From Gemmatimonadota bacterium (GTDB taxonomy: Bacteria; Gemmatimonadota; Gemmatimonadetes; Gemmatimonadales; Gemmatimonadaceae), in NCBI GenBank assembly GCA_028287305.1, contig JAQBPX010000023.1, positions 36,697-100,696 of the forward strand: a DNA stretch of 64,000 bases, given 5' to 3'. Every line of letters begins with the position of its first letter. Within the stretch, counting starts at the first letter, position 1. A model generated the notes under the pieces. The model made no database searches, was not told the DNA's origin, and worked only from the letters and a program-made list of their open reading frames with translations. Both the position numbers and the translations under genes were made by a program. Shown here piece by piece: positions 44,189 to 53,541 of the stretch.

Positions 44189-47100
44189 TTGTTGCGCCCC
44201 CGCCTCCTCGCCTTTTCGGCCGCCCTGCTAGTCGCGTCCGCCATGCCCCTCCGGGCGCAGGGCGCCGAGCCGACTGCCGCCGCCAGCCGCCCCAGGCAGG
44301 AAGCTTCGGGCTCCAGGCTTCAGGCAACCATACCCCCGGTATCGCCCTACCGCTTCCCCACCGACTCCGACACCACAAAAAAGCACGACACCGCCCTCTC
44401 CGACCTGAGCATGGACCTCAAGTCCCGCATCGAGGGCAAGGGCGAAAAGACCAAAAACGAGCGCTGCAACACCAGCCAGTACTTCAACCCGCTCGCCTCC
44501 TGCCGCGGCAGCCTCCAGCCCAACTTCGACCTCCAGTTCGCGATCAAGTCCGCCGGCACCGTGGCCGACCGCGTCCATGTGGACGTCGACTACGACACGC
44601 AGCGTGAGTTCGACGCGAGCAACGCGCTCAGCGTCTGGTACGAGGGCAAGCCCGGCGAAAAGGTGCAGCGCCTCGAGCTGGGCAACGTGTCGTTCCTCCC
44701 GCCGGCATCGCGCTTCCTCACCAGCGGCGTCCCGAGCGGCAACTACGGCGCGCAGGCCGTGATGCAGTTCGGTCGCGTGCGGCTGCGCACCCTGGCCGCC
44801 ACGCAGAAGGGCAACGTCGTCCAGAGCAAGGTCTTCCAGGTCGGCGATCGCACGCTCAGCGGCGCCACGCGCGACATCGAGGACTACCAGGTCGAGCAGC
44901 ACCGCTTCTTCTGGACGGTGGACCCCACGCTGCTGCGCGGCTTCCCACAGATAGACATCCTCGACCGCACGCAGCTCGACAATGCCTCGAGCGCGCTCGC
45001 CGACACGCTCCGCCCCACGAAGGTCTGGGTGTACCGGCTTCAGTACGGCGCACAGCCTACCAATCCCAACGGCCCGCGCTTCCGCCTGCTCGGCGACCCC
45101 TCGAATGGTCGCCAGGTCTACGACCTCCAGCGCGAGGGGATCGATTACGTCGTGGATCCGAGCCAGCTCTGGATCGCACTCGTGCGGCCGCTCAACCCGG
45201 CGAACGAGCGGCTGGTCGTAGCGTACAACGTGAAGCTCAACGGGCGCGACACCATCTACACGAACACCGGTGGAACGCCCGCGCTGCAGGCGACCACCGA
45301 GGACCAATTCGCGAACCTGATCTGGGATCCCTCGGTGCAGCCGGGCTCGAAGCAGTTCGAGCGCGAGATCCGTGCAGCCTATCGCGTGGCCGGCGAGGAC
45401 CTCCAGCGACAGTCGCTCCAGGTGCACGTGGTCGCCGGCAGCGGTGACCAGGAAAAGCCGATCGCCGGGAGCTTCGAGACCTACCTGCAGATGCTCGGCA
45501 TCTCGCAGTCCAACAACAGCGGCGTCTTCGACGTGGAGACGCGACTCTGGCCGCGCCCCTCCGACCAGAACTTCAACCTGTCGCAGGCGGGAAGCGGCGC
45601 GCGCATCCTCCACGACTATTTCCTCATCCTCCCCACGCTGCGCCCCTTCGCGCAGGTCGGGAACGGCGGCCTGATCGCGCAGGGAAATCCCGCGAACCCC
45701 ACCATCTACACCACGCCCGGCGAGTACCTCACCAGCTCCTCGCAGCGCCCCGCGAGCGTCTATCGGTTCCGCGTGAAGTACGACGCCGAGGGTGGCGGCG
45801 CGGCGGGCTCGCTCACGCTGGGCGCGGTGCAGCTGCGCAAGGGAAGCGAGCGACTCTCGATCGACGGCTACCAGCTCGTGCGCGACGTGGACTATCGCAT
45901 CGACTACGACCTGGGCCAGGTCAGCTTCATGCGCCCCGACACGCTCTTCCCGCGCACCCGCAACGTCGAGGTTCGCTACGAGGAGAACCCGCTGTTCGAG
46001 GCGAGCCCCACGAGCATCTTCGGCGCGAACGCCACGATGCCGTTCACGCACGGGCGCCTGGACTTCACCGCCATCTCGCAGTCGCAGCGCACCACCTTCA
46101 CGCGCCCTCAACTCGGCTTCGAGCCGGTGTCGAGCCTCGTCGGCGGCGTAACCGGGCAGTTCGGATGGGAGATGCCCGCACTCGGCCGCGCCCTGCGCTT
46201 CATGAGCTTCGGCGCGCGACGCGACTCGCTGATGATCCCGCGCCTCTCGATCTTCGGCGAGATGGCGGCGAGTCGCCCACAGTCGAACAGCGCGGGGCAG
46301 GCGTACCTCGAGAGCTTCGAGGGCGACGGCGGCATCACGGTGCCGCTTAGTGATCCCCAATGGTACTTCTCCTCATTGCCTGCCTACGGGACGAAACTCT
46401 CCCAAATGGTGGGTTCGATCCTGGAGGCCGATCGCGCGAGCACCATGGCCTGGCAGAACAACGGCGTCGGCTTCGATGGCAAGGCCGTCGTGTTCCGCAT
46501 CAACGACATCGACCCGCAGACCAACCTCGCGGGCACCGGGCTCGCGTCGCCCGAGCAGCTGCTCTGGCTCACGCTCTACCCGCTGAACATCGGCGGTCGC
46601 TTCAACACGGCCACGCGCGGCTACGACTGGACCGTGCCGGGTGCGCCGAGTGGTCGCCGCTTTCGCTCGATCCGCACGGTGCTGAGCCCCGCGGGCATTG
46701 ACGTGAGCCGCAGTGAGTACCTCGAGTTCTGGACGCTGGTGGACACGAGCATCGTGTCGCGCCGCAAGAACCCGACGCTCGTCTTCGACTTCGGTGACGT
46801 CAGCGAGAACTCGCTCACCTTCGGCCCAACGCAGCTCGTGCCGAAGAGCGGCGGCGACACGACCTTCACCGGCAAGGCCGTGCAGGGCTTCAACGTGCTC
46901 GACAGCGAGCGCGACCAGTTCACGCGCGCCTTCGACGTGGGCGTGAACGACGTGGGACTTCCCGGCGACGTGGTGAGCACGATCGCGGTGAGCGGCGGCG
47001 CGACGCTCACCAACTTCCCCACCTGCGCCGGCTTCGCGCGCTCGCTGCTCACCATGGGCGACTCGCGCGTCAACTGCACCGTGCACAACAACCGGCTGGA

Positions 47101-50100
47101 CGAGGAGGACATCGACCAGGACAACGTCCTCAACCTCACGAGCAGCCAGCGCGAGCAGGAGAAGCTGATGCGCTACGTGATCGACCTCAGCGACCCGGCG
47201 CGCTACACGCGCATCGGTCGGTCGGCCACCGCCACGCGCATCGTGAACGGCGTACCGGTAAGCACCACCAAGCACTGGGTGCTGGTGCGCGTCCCCTTCC
47301 GCGCGCCCTTCGATTCCATCGGGCAGCCACTGCTGCGCCGCATCAAGGCGCTGCGCCTCACCGTGATCAGTGGAACGGCGCAGGGCGACGACGAGTTCAC
47401 CGAGCTCCCGATCGGGCGCCTGCGCCTCAGCGGTGCGCCGTGGATCAAGCGCACCGATCGCCCGATTACCGGCATCGCGGGCGTGAACACCAGCGGCAAC
47501 GGCTACGTCATCACGTCGTTGATTGGAACTGCCGACCGTGACAGCCTCGCGGGGCTCGACTACCAGTCGCCGCCCGGCGTGGGCGACGAGCTCGATACCA
47601 AGACCGGCCAGTTCGCCGCGGGCGTCGTGCAAATCAATGAGAAGTCGCTCCGGCTGCTGGCCGGAGGACTCGCGCAGTACCAGCGCGCCGAGGCGTACTA
47701 CAAGTTCCCGAGTGGCGACCAGAACTTCATGGGCTACCAGGAGCTGCGCCTCTGGGCGCGCGGTCGTCGCAACGGATGGGGCGACAACGGCGAGCTGCAG
47801 ATGTACGTGAAGGCCGGTCGCGACGAGAACAACTTCTACATGTACCGCACGCCCGTGCAGAGCGGAGCAGGGCAGGCCGCGTGGCTGCCCGAAGTGCGCG
47901 TGGACTTCCGCAAGTTCCAGGACTTGAGGCGCCGCCTGCAGAACGCGTACCTCAAGGGGAGCGCCGATTCGCTCAGCTGCACCGGCACCGACCTCGCGCT
48001 GATCGCGGCGAGCGGGCTTCCACTCGGCACGCCCATCCATCGCTACGCCGCGTGCGACGGTGGCTACATGGTCTACACCATCGAGCCCGCGGTCACGCCG
48101 CCGAACCTCGCTGCCGTGCAGGAGCTGAGCGTCGGCATGGTGCGCATCGGCAACGGAACGGGCACATCTCCAACCGCGCCCGGGGACACCCTGGAGCTAT
48201 GGATAGATGATATCAGACTCGCGCACGTCGTGAACCAGGCCGGCTACGCAGGGCAGGTCGGCATGTCGCTCACCGGCGCAGGACTGGCCGACCTGCGCTT
48301 TACCTACACGCGACGCGACCCGCACTTCCGCCAGCTCAACGAGCAGCAGACCTTCAACGACGAGCAGAGCGTCGAGCTCGCGAGCACGCTGCACCTCGAG
48401 AAACTCATTCCCGGGAACATCGGCTACTCGTTCCCGCTCACCATCACGCACGTCAGCTCGCAGCGCGACCCGCTCTTCCTCGCGCAGAGCGACATTCGGG
48501 GCGCGGGGCTCGATGGCCTCCGCACGCCGCGCGACGCGACCACCACGTACTCGCTCACCATGCGTCGCACCGTGCCGATGGCGAGCCCGCTGCTCGGCAT
48601 GCTCTTCAACAACCTCAGTGCGACGAGCACCTACGTCGCCGGTGACGACCGCAGCGAGTATCGCACGGGCAGGCAGCACAACTTCAGCGTCGCCATGGAC
48701 TACCTCGTCGCCGACGAGGCCAAGACCGTGGGGCTTCCGAACTGGATGAACATCGCCGCGCGGCTGTTGCCGGGCACCGCGCAGGGAATTGCCGGCGACA
48801 CCCTGCGCGAGCGCGGGACCGTGCTGCGCTGGAATCCCAGCCAGTTCCGCGTGACGAGCGGCGTGGTGCGCGGCACCGAGCGCCGCTTCGCATTCCTGAA
48901 ACCAGCTGATGCACTCGACGACCAGCCTCGTGTCACGGTTGGCCTCACGAACCTCTGGCGCAACGGCAGCGAGCTGGAGTTCCGCCCGACGGGAGCGTTC
49001 ACCGCGCGCTGGAACCTGGTGAGCCTCCGCGACCTGCGCGACTACGGCGACACCAACCAGGCCGCCATCGCCGCCACGCGCGAGCGCAGCGACTTCCTGG
49101 GCGTCACGGGGCTCGAGCGCGAGCGCAGCATGGAGACGCAGTTCACGTATTCGCCGACCGTGAGCACCTGGTGGAAGCCGCGCGCCGACTTCGGCACGCG
49201 CTACTCCTTCGTGCGCGACCCCAACACGCGCATCCTGCTCACGAACGCCGACTCGCTCACCTTCCGCCTGCCGCGCCGATTCAACTCGGGGCAGACCGTC
49301 GGCGCGGGCGTGACCTTCGACCTCGCGCGCGCGCTCCGTGCGCGCGGGCTCGACTCTGCGCGGATGGTGCGCGTCGCGCACACCTTCGCGCCCATCGAGC
49401 TTCGCTGGGACCGCTCACTCCTCTCGGCGTTCGACGCAGCCCCCTTCACGCCCGGTGTCGGCTTCCAGCTTGGACTCGGCGGCACCAACGCATTCCGCGA
49501 GGCGCGCGGGCTCCCGGCGTCGACGGCTGGTGCGCAGAACACGCTGAGCGCGAGCACCACCATCTCGCTCCCATTCGGCACGAGCTTCATCAACCGCGCG
49601 CGGCGCACCACCAACCAGAGCTGGACGCGCCGCACGGACCTGAGCCAGGCGCGCGTGGACGGCGTGCAGACCGTGTTCCCCGACGTGATGTTCCGCTGGA
49701 ACGCGCATCCCGCGTCGCACCTGGGCGGGATGATCCAGAGCGCCGGCGCCACCGTCGGCTGGTCGCGCGCCCTCGCGAGTTCCACCTTCCCCGGCGAGAA
49801 CTCGGTGACCGCCCCCGAGCTGCGCGCGTCGCGCGTGACCACGCTCCCGATTGCCGGCAGCATCGCCTGGGGATTCGGCGGCCTCTCGACCTCCGGCGGC
49901 TTCTCGCTCACGAATCGCGTGGACTCGCTCCCCGGCTCGTTCAACCGTGGACGAGTGGAAGAGTCGAACATGGACGTAGGCCGCTCCTTCCGCGTCCCGA
50001 AGTCGTGGGGCCTCGGCATCGACAACGACGTCCGCGCGAGAGCTGGCTTTCAGTCCACGCGCAACACCGTGCATGTGCTGGGACTTGACGCCGCGAATGG

Positions 50101-50293
50101 CGTCGCGCGCTCCCTGGTGGACAACGGACGCTCGGCGCTGAACCTCACCGCCGATACGGACCTGAGCGACCAGCTCCAGTTCACCTTCCAGCTGTCGCGC
50201 GTGATCACCTACGACAACAACCTCAACCGGAGGTTGAACCAGTTCGTGGTGAGTACCGTATTGAGCCTGAACTTCTTTGCGGGAAGGCTGTAG
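44189..50293 (+). CDS. sprA: SprA/Sov-like giant outer-membrane translocon protein
   Basis: 2034 residues with a signal peptide (LLAFSAALLVASAMPLRAQG) and TTG start. The N-terminal SprA region is recognisable: DVDYDTQREFDASNALSV, EAGN-type RLELGNVSFLPPASRFLTSG and a gliding-motility SprA-like middle. Bacteroidota SprA is about 2400 residues and forms the pore of the type 9 secretion system. Many beta strands and a C-terminal strand ending VLSLNFFAGRL are seen. Residues about 37-53 (EASGSRLQAT region) are coded by a piece of the palindromic repeat found at 59307-59348. Other T9SS genes are not in this window. Confidence 0.88.
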   Translation: MLRPRLLAFSAALLVASAMPLRAQGAEPTAAASRPRQEASGSRLQATIPPVSPYRFPTDSDTTKKHDTALSDLSMDLKSRIEGKGEKTKNERCNTSQYFNPLASCRGSLQPNFDLQFAIKSAGTVADRVHVDVDYDTQREFDASNALSVWYEGKPGEKVQRLELGNVSFLPPASRFLTSGVPSGNYGAQAVMQFGRVRLRTLAATQKGNVVQSKVFQVGDRTLSGATRDIEDYQVEQHRFFWTVDPTLLRGFPQIDILDRTQLDNASSALADTLRPTKVWVYRLQYGAQPTNPNGPRFRLLGDPSNGRQVYDLQREGIDYVVDPSQLWIALVRPLNPANERLVVAYNVKLNGRDTIYTNTGGTPALQATTEDQFANLIWDPSVQPGSKQFEREIRAAYRVAGEDLQRQSLQVHVVAGSGDQEKPIAGSFETYLQMLGISQSNNSGVFDVETRLWPRPSDQNFNLSQAGSGARILHDYFLILPTLRPFAQVGNGGLIAQGNPANPTIYTTPGEYLTSSSQRPASVYRFRVKYDAEGGGAAGSLTLGAVQLRKGSERLSIDGYQLVRDVDYRIDYDLGQVSFMRPDTLFPRTRNVEVRYEENPLFEASPTSIFGANATMPFTHGRLDFTAISQSQRTTFTRPQLGFEPVSSLVGGVTGQFGWEMPALGRALRFMSFGARRDSLMIPRLSIFGEMAASRPQSNSAGQAYLESFEGDGGITVPLSDPQWYFSSLPAYGTKLSQMVGSILEADRASTMAWQNNGVGFDGKAVVFRINDIDPQTNLAGTGLASPEQLLWLTLYPLNIGGRFNTATRGYDWTVPGAPSGRRFRSIRTVLSPAGIDVSRSEYLEFWTLVDTSIVSRRKNPTLVFDFGDVSENSLTFGPTQLVPKSGGDTTFTGKAVQGFNVLDSERDQFTRAFDVGVNDVGLPGDVVSTIAVSGGATLTNFPTCAGFARSLLTMGDSRVNCTVHNNRLDEEDIDQDNVLNLTSSQREQEKLMRYVIDLSDPARYTRIGRSATATRIVNGVPVSTTKHWVLVRVPFRAPFDSIGQPLLRRIKALRLTVISGTAQGDDEFTELPIGRLRLSGAPWIKRTDRPITGIAGVNTSGNGYVITSLIGTADRDSLAGLDYQSPPGVGDELDTKTGQFAAGVVQINEKSLRLLAGGLAQYQRAEAYYKFPSGDQNFMGYQELRLWARGRRNGWGDNGELQMYVKAGRDENNFYMYRTPVQSGAGQAAWLPEVRVDFRKFQDLRRRLQNAYLKGSADSLSCTGTDLALIAASGLPLGTPIHRYAACDGGYMVYTIEPAVTPPNLAAVQELSVGMVRIGNGTGTSPTAPGDTLELWIDDIRLAHVVNQAGYAGQVGMSLTGAGLADLRFTYTRRDPHFRQLNEQQTFNDEQSVELASTLHLEKLIPGNIGYSFPLTITHVSSQRDPLFLAQSDIRGAGLDGLRTPRDATTTYSLTMRRTVPMASPLLGMLFNNLSATSTYVAGDDRSEYRTGRQHNFSVAMDYLVADEAKTVGLPNWMNIAARLLPGTAQGIAGDTLRERGTVLRWNPSQFRVTSGVVRGTERRFAFLKPADALDDQPRVTVGLTNLWRNGSELEFRPTGAFTARWNLVSLRDLRDYGDTNQAAIAATRERSDFLGVTGLERERSMETQFTYSPTVSTWWKPRADFGTRYSFVRDPNTRILLTNADSLTFRLPRRFNSGQTVGAGVTFDLARALRARGLDSARMVRVAHTFAPIELRWDRSLLSAFDAAPFTPGVGFQLGLGGTNAFREARGLPASTAGAQNTLSASTTISLPFGTSFINRARRTTNQSWTRRTDLSQARVDGVQTVFPDVMFRWNAHPASHLGGMIQSAGATVGWSRALASSTFPGENSVTAPELRASRVTTLPIAGSIAWGFGGLSTSGGFSLTNRVDSLPGSFNRGRVEESNMDVGRSFRVPKSWGLGIDNDVRARAGFQSTRNTVHVLGLDAANGVARSLVDNGRSALNLTADTDLSDQLQFTFQLSRVITYDNNLNRRLNQFVVSTVLSLNFFAGRL
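44301..44350 (+). repeat. GGCTTCA-type repeat fragment inside sprA
   Basis: GCTTCGGGCTCCAGGCTTCA then GGCAACC and GGTATCGCCCTAC match the right end of the intergenic element at 59307-59352 (GGCTTCAGGCTTCAGGCAAG, then GATATCGCCGTAC). It is read in frame just after the signal peptide. Confidence 0.7.
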
Positions 50294-50308
50294 TCATCCG
50301 CCCTTGCA

Positions 50309-50496
50309 GTCATCCTGAGCGAAGCGAGGGATCTGCCGTTCGCAGTTGGTAACAACCTCAACTGCAACTGCCCTTAGACACGGATTTCACTGGCGTCGCT
50401 GCGCGACGCACACCGATACTGCAGTAGTGCAGAGTCGCGCCGAAGGCGCCAGTGAAACCCGTGGCTCAAGGGCTCTTGCAGTTCTGCAGTTTGCTT
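50309..50496 (+). repeat. Composite repeat (GTCATCC box + hairpin), copy 1
   Basis: Box GTCATCCTGAGCGAAGCGAG through GGATCTGCCGTTCGC (50309-50343), then a hairpin with arms ending CAGTGAAACCCGTGGCTCAA. Its core contains GCGTCGCTGCGCGACGC and GCGCCGAAGGCGC hairpins. Located between the sprA stop and a TPR gene. Confidence 0.88.
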
Positions 50497-50509
50497 TTTC
50501 TCTTTGACG

Positions 50510-51631
50510 ATGCGCAAATCAGCCCTGCTGCTCGTACTCCTCGTCGTGAGCGTCTCGTCGACTGCCGCGGCACAGATGCCCGGCGTCCCCCGCCGTCCCA
50601 AGCTCGCCGCCGCGGCCGACACCAACGACTGGGAAGCCTACTTCGACTACGCAGTGAGCCAGCTCCATCGTGAGCGCGAGCTTGCCGACGCTGCCATGTA
50701 CTGGTCGAATCACATCGATCCCAGCCGCGCCGAGCCGTTCTTCGGGCGCTGGGTCTCCTTCTGGCTACGCGACATTCCGCGCTTCACGCGCGTCCTCAGC
50801 GGCGAGGAAGGAAACCCCAACGCCGCCGACATCCTGCGCGTCGACTCGCTTCGCATCGCGGCCCTCTCGCGCAATCCGTTCGTCCATCAGGGACTGCGCG
50901 CCGAGGTCTACGACGAGCTCCCCGGCTCCTTCCGCGGCGACATCGCGACCAGCGCCTGGCTCGCGTATAGCCGCGCCGAGTTCCCGCTGGCCATCGAGCT
51001 CGCCAATCGCGCGATCAAGGCGAATCCCGCGCGCAACCTCTACCTGCGCTACATGCTCGCGGGCGCCTACGTCGGCAGTGAGAAGTACGACGACGCCACC
51101 GCCCAGCTCACCACGCTCATCACCGAGTTGCGGAAGGGCGACACGAAGCAGGTCGGCTTCTACGAAGCCAAGGACCTCCTCGAGTACGCAGTGGGCCGCC
51201 TGCTCAGCCAGAAGAACGACATCGCCGGCGCCACCGCCGCGTTCCAGCGCTCGGTCGCCGAGAACATCGCATTCGCCCCCGCGCACTCGGCGCTCGGCCT
51301 CATCGCCCTCTCGAAGCGCGACCTCACCACCGCGACCACCGAGCTCGCGCTCGCCGTGGAGCTCTCGCCCGACGACGCGCTTTATCACATGCAGTACGGC
51401 GACGTCCTCATGAAGGCGCGCCGCTATGACGATGCCATGCGGCAGTACTCCGAGGCGATCAGCGACGAGCCGTACTACGCCGACCCGTACTTCCGCCTCG
51501 GCACCGCCTTCGAGGCGGCCGGCCAGAAGGTGAGCGCGATCCAGGCCTTCCAGGGCTTCATCGCGCATGCGCCGAAGGCGTCGCTGTGGATCTACCAGGC
51601 GAGGGACAAGATCGCGGCATTGAGCAAATAG
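50510..51631 (+). CDS. Exported TPR-repeat protein (paralogue A)
   Basis: 373 residues. Signal peptide (SALLLVLLVVSVSSTAAAQ) then a short region starting PRRPKLAAAADTNDWEAYF, followed by about six TPR-like helix pairs (e.g. AFAPAHSALGLIALSKRDL, DALYHMQYGDVLMKARRYDD). Same organisation as the protein at 60738, including the shared DTND motif after the signal peptide. ATG at 50510 chosen. It probably scaffolds an envelope complex; partners unknown. Confidence 0.85.
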   Translation: MRKSALLLVLLVVSVSSTAAAQMPGVPRRPKLAAAADTNDWEAYFDYAVSQLHRERELADAAMYWSNHIDPSRAEPFFGRWVSFWLRDIPRFTRVLSGEEGNPNAADILRVDSLRIAALSRNPFVHQGLRAEVYDELPGSFRGDIATSAWLAYSRAEFPLAIELANRAIKANPARNLYLRYMLAGAYVGSEKYDDATAQLTTLITELRKGDTKQVGFYEAKDLLEYAVGRLLSQKNDIAGATAAFQRSVAENIAFAPAHSALGLIALSKRDLTTATTELALAVELSPDDALYHMQYGDVLMKARRYDDAMRQYSEAISDEPYYADPYFRLGTAFEAAGQKVSAIQAFQGFIAHAPKASLWIYQARDKIAALSK

Positions 51632-51639
51632 CAGTCGAC

Positions 51640-51804
51640 CCCCTCTACCGGTACTGCAGGTCTGTAGTCTGTGGTCTGTAGCATGAGCAACGACAAGGAA
51701 GGCGTGTAGTTCAACATGTTGACTGCAAGCCGATGACGAAGCGGCGGCGCATGCCGCCGCTACCGCATCATGTCCCGGCCACAGACCACAGACCACAGAC
51801 CACC
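51640..51804. repeat. GGTCTGT palindromic element, empty copy 1
   Basis: 165 nt. Terminal arms of three heptamers, 51659-51682 and 51778-51801, match 22 of 24 positions as inverted repeats. Outer left box CCCCTCTACCG (51640-51650). The middle has GATGACGAAGCGGCGGCGCA and CGCATCATGTC, shared with the copy at 60351. With nothing else, it fills most of the 232-nt gap. Confidence 0.92.
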
Positions 51805-51863
51805 AAACTACGAGGTGGTTTCACTGTCGAGAGTTACTCGAACTCACGCAAATGCCTGGCCGT

Positions 51864-52823
51864 TCATCTGGTAACCAACGCCAACGCAACATCCCCCACC
51901 ACCTGCAAGCTCGCCGCAGAGATCTTGTCCATCGTGTCCTGCAGCGTGTGGTGCAGCGTGTCGCCGTTCGCGTCCTCGTACTTGATGTCGATCACGTCGA
52001 TCACGCGCAGCCCCGCGCGAATCAGCGGGACGTGATCATCGGTGATCGCCCCGCCATTCACCGGCAGGAAGAACTTCTCGTAGCCGAGGTCCTGCGCGGT
52101 CGACCACACGCGACTCACGACTTCCGGCGCCGCGTTGATCGAGTTCGACTCCTGGTTGATGTCGAGCTTCGCGTCGCCGATCATGTCCCAGAGCACTCCG
52201 TAGATCGGCTTGTACCCCGGCTCCGGCAGGTGCGTCGCGAACCAGCGCGAGCCGATCAACACGTCATTCTTGTCCGGGTTGTTCGCGTAATCGTCGAACG
52301 AGCCGTAGTCCTCGCCGTCTACGAACAGCAGGTCGACGCCGACGTTGGGCGCCGCAACCTTGAACGCATCCGCGAGCGCGACGAACAGCCCGCACCCACT
52401 CGCGCCGTCGTTCGCGCCCGGGATCGGCGTGTTGCGATTGCCGAGCGTGCGGTCGCTCTCGGCGATGGGTCGCGTGTCCCAGTGCGTCACGTACAGCACC
52501 TTCTGCGCGGACTTCGAGTTGAACCGCGCCAAAAAGTTGCGCATGTGCAGCGTGTCGCCCTTGAGCGTCACGTGGTCCCACGCCTGCACGATCACCGTGT
52601 CCGCGCCGCGCGCCTTCATCTGCGCGACGATCCAGTCGCCACCCTTCTGCGCCCCCGCCGAGTTGGGGTTGCGCGGCCCGAGCGCCACCATCTCGGCGGC
52701 ATACGCGAGCGCCTTTTCGCCGGAGAAGGCGGTCTTGGGCTTGTCGCCCGTGCAGGCGGAGAGCAGGGCGAGGCAGGCGGCGGGCAGGAAGAGCATGCGG
52801 GCCCGGGATGGAAGAAGCGGCAT
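51864..52823 (-). CDS. M28 family metallopeptidase lipoprotein
   Basis: 319 residues. Lipobox LLSAC (Cys24 from the ATG at 52823; the ATG at 52796 is a second option). Two-zinc aminopeptidase fold, with ligands His-Asp in VTHWDTRP, Asp in GANDGASG, Glu-Asp in VDGEDYG, Asp in MIGDAKLD and His in DDHVPL. Sequence is closest in layout to glutaminyl cyclase/M28 aminopeptidases. Longer open sequence upstream reads through the repeat at 52908 and is not coding. Confidence 0.9.
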   Translation of the reverse strand: MPLLPSRARMLFLPAACLALLSACTGDKPKTAFSGEKALAYAAEMVALGPRNPNSAGAQKGGDWIVAQMKARGADTVIVQAWDHVTLKGDTLHMRNFLARFNSKSAQKVLYVTHWDTRPIAESDRTLGNRNTPIPGANDGASGCGLFVALADAFKVAAPNVGVDLLFVDGEDYGSFDDYANNPDKNDVLIGSRWFATHLPEPGYKPIYGVLWDMIGDAKLDINQESNSINAAPEVVSRVWSTAQDLGYEKFFLPVNGGAITDDHVPLIRAGLRVIDVIDIKYEDANGDTLHHTLQDTMDKISAASLQVVGDVALALVTR

Positions 52824-52907
52824 GTGAGGAAAGCTCGCCCTTGTGCTTCCCGCGGGAAAGAGGCGCGTGGACCGTGGCAAGCGCACGGCCCCTATGGCCC
52901 GTCCGGA

Positions 52908-53415
52908 GGGTCTGTGGTCTGTGGTCTGTGGCACCACAACCGACTAGGCGGGTCGATGGGGAGGGCTATCGTCCCTGCGCAGACGTTTCAGAAGTGCGTT
53001 CAGCTGCTTGCCGACCGAAATGGCATCCAGTACCGCCTGCTCGAGACCGGGACGATCGCCGAAGAGCTCGCGTGACTGCTCCAGGTGGGACTGAACCTCG
53101 CTCGTGCTGCCGAGCGACATGTCGAGAAACCTCGCAAAGTCGGGTCGCGTCCCTCGCCGCGACCCTTCCCCGATGCACGCGCGCATCGAGTTGGCCGCGC
53201 TGCGCAACTGGTGCTTCATCTCTGCGCCCTCCTCACGAGGCAGCAGGCGACAGATCCGATAGACGTCGACTTCCAGCCGCTTGGCCTGTCGATACACCCG
53301 CAGCTTCTCCGGATCGCGCATGCCAGACGATGCAGTGGTCCCGCCCCTGCGCCGTGACCCTTTCCGCGCACCAGAAATGGAAAGTGATGTGCCACAGACC
53401 ACAGACCACAGACCC
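52908..53415. mobile_element. GGTCTGT element carrying a four-helix-bundle gene
   Basis: 508-bp unit with perfect 27-bp terminal inverted repeats, 52908-52934 and 53389-53415 (three GGTCTGT heptamers then GGCAC). The single gene inside, on the minus strand, encodes an S23/Avd-like protein. The same heptamer ends occur without a gene at 51640-51804 and 60351-60560. No clear target duplication is seen. No transposase is present. Confidence 0.9.
52944..53321 (-). CDS. Four-helix-bundle protein (S23 / TIGR02436, Avd-like)
   Basis: 125 residues from the ATG at 53321 (in-frame sequence up to 53402 reads the repeat end and is not believed). PEKLRVYRQAKRLEVDVYRI, MKHQLRSAANSMRACIGEG and FARFLDMSLGSTSEVQSHLE are the hallmark helices of the family first seen in 23S rRNA intervening sequences. 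Relatives include Avd of diversity-generating retroelements, which binds nucleic acid. It is basic and Arg-rich, fitting RNA or DNA binding. Enclosed by perfect inverted repeats, so it may act on that element. Function unproven. Confidence 0.9.
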   Translation of the reverse strand: MRDPEKLRVYRQAKRLEVDVYRICRLLPREEGAEMKHQLRSAANSMRACIGEGSRRGTRPDFARFLDMSLGSTSEVQSHLEQSRELFGDRPGLEQAVLDAISVGKQLNALLKRLRRDDSPPHRPA

Positions 53416-53541
53416 GCCTCTCGGCGGTCGAACCCTCTCCGTTGTCACAATCCACCGTCCACCCTGATTGCGAAGGGATGCCCGACCCACAGTGTGACCC
53501 CCGTCATGGCGCCCCTCCCCACTACGCCGCAGTAATGATGG

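Noticed and set aside
44228..46360. Long open frames antisense to sprA, the kinases and other GC-rich genes (for example 44228-46360, 46373-48040, 9599-11794, 5295-7283)
   Set aside because: They mirror the codon structure of recognised genes, are rich in Arg/His/Gly, and show no family motif or start context.
51864..52937. Longer M28 peptidase starting near 52937
   Set aside because: The added N-terminus reads through the left inverted repeat of the element and lies before a good lipoprotein signal.
52944..53402. Longer four-helix-bundle protein starting at 53402
   Set aside because: The extra residues are coded by the right inverted repeat; the family begins at the ATG at 53321.
52908..53415. 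Insertion sequence with a transposase
   Set aside because: The only gene is a four-helix-bundle protein; no DDE, HUH or serine recombinase motifs are present.
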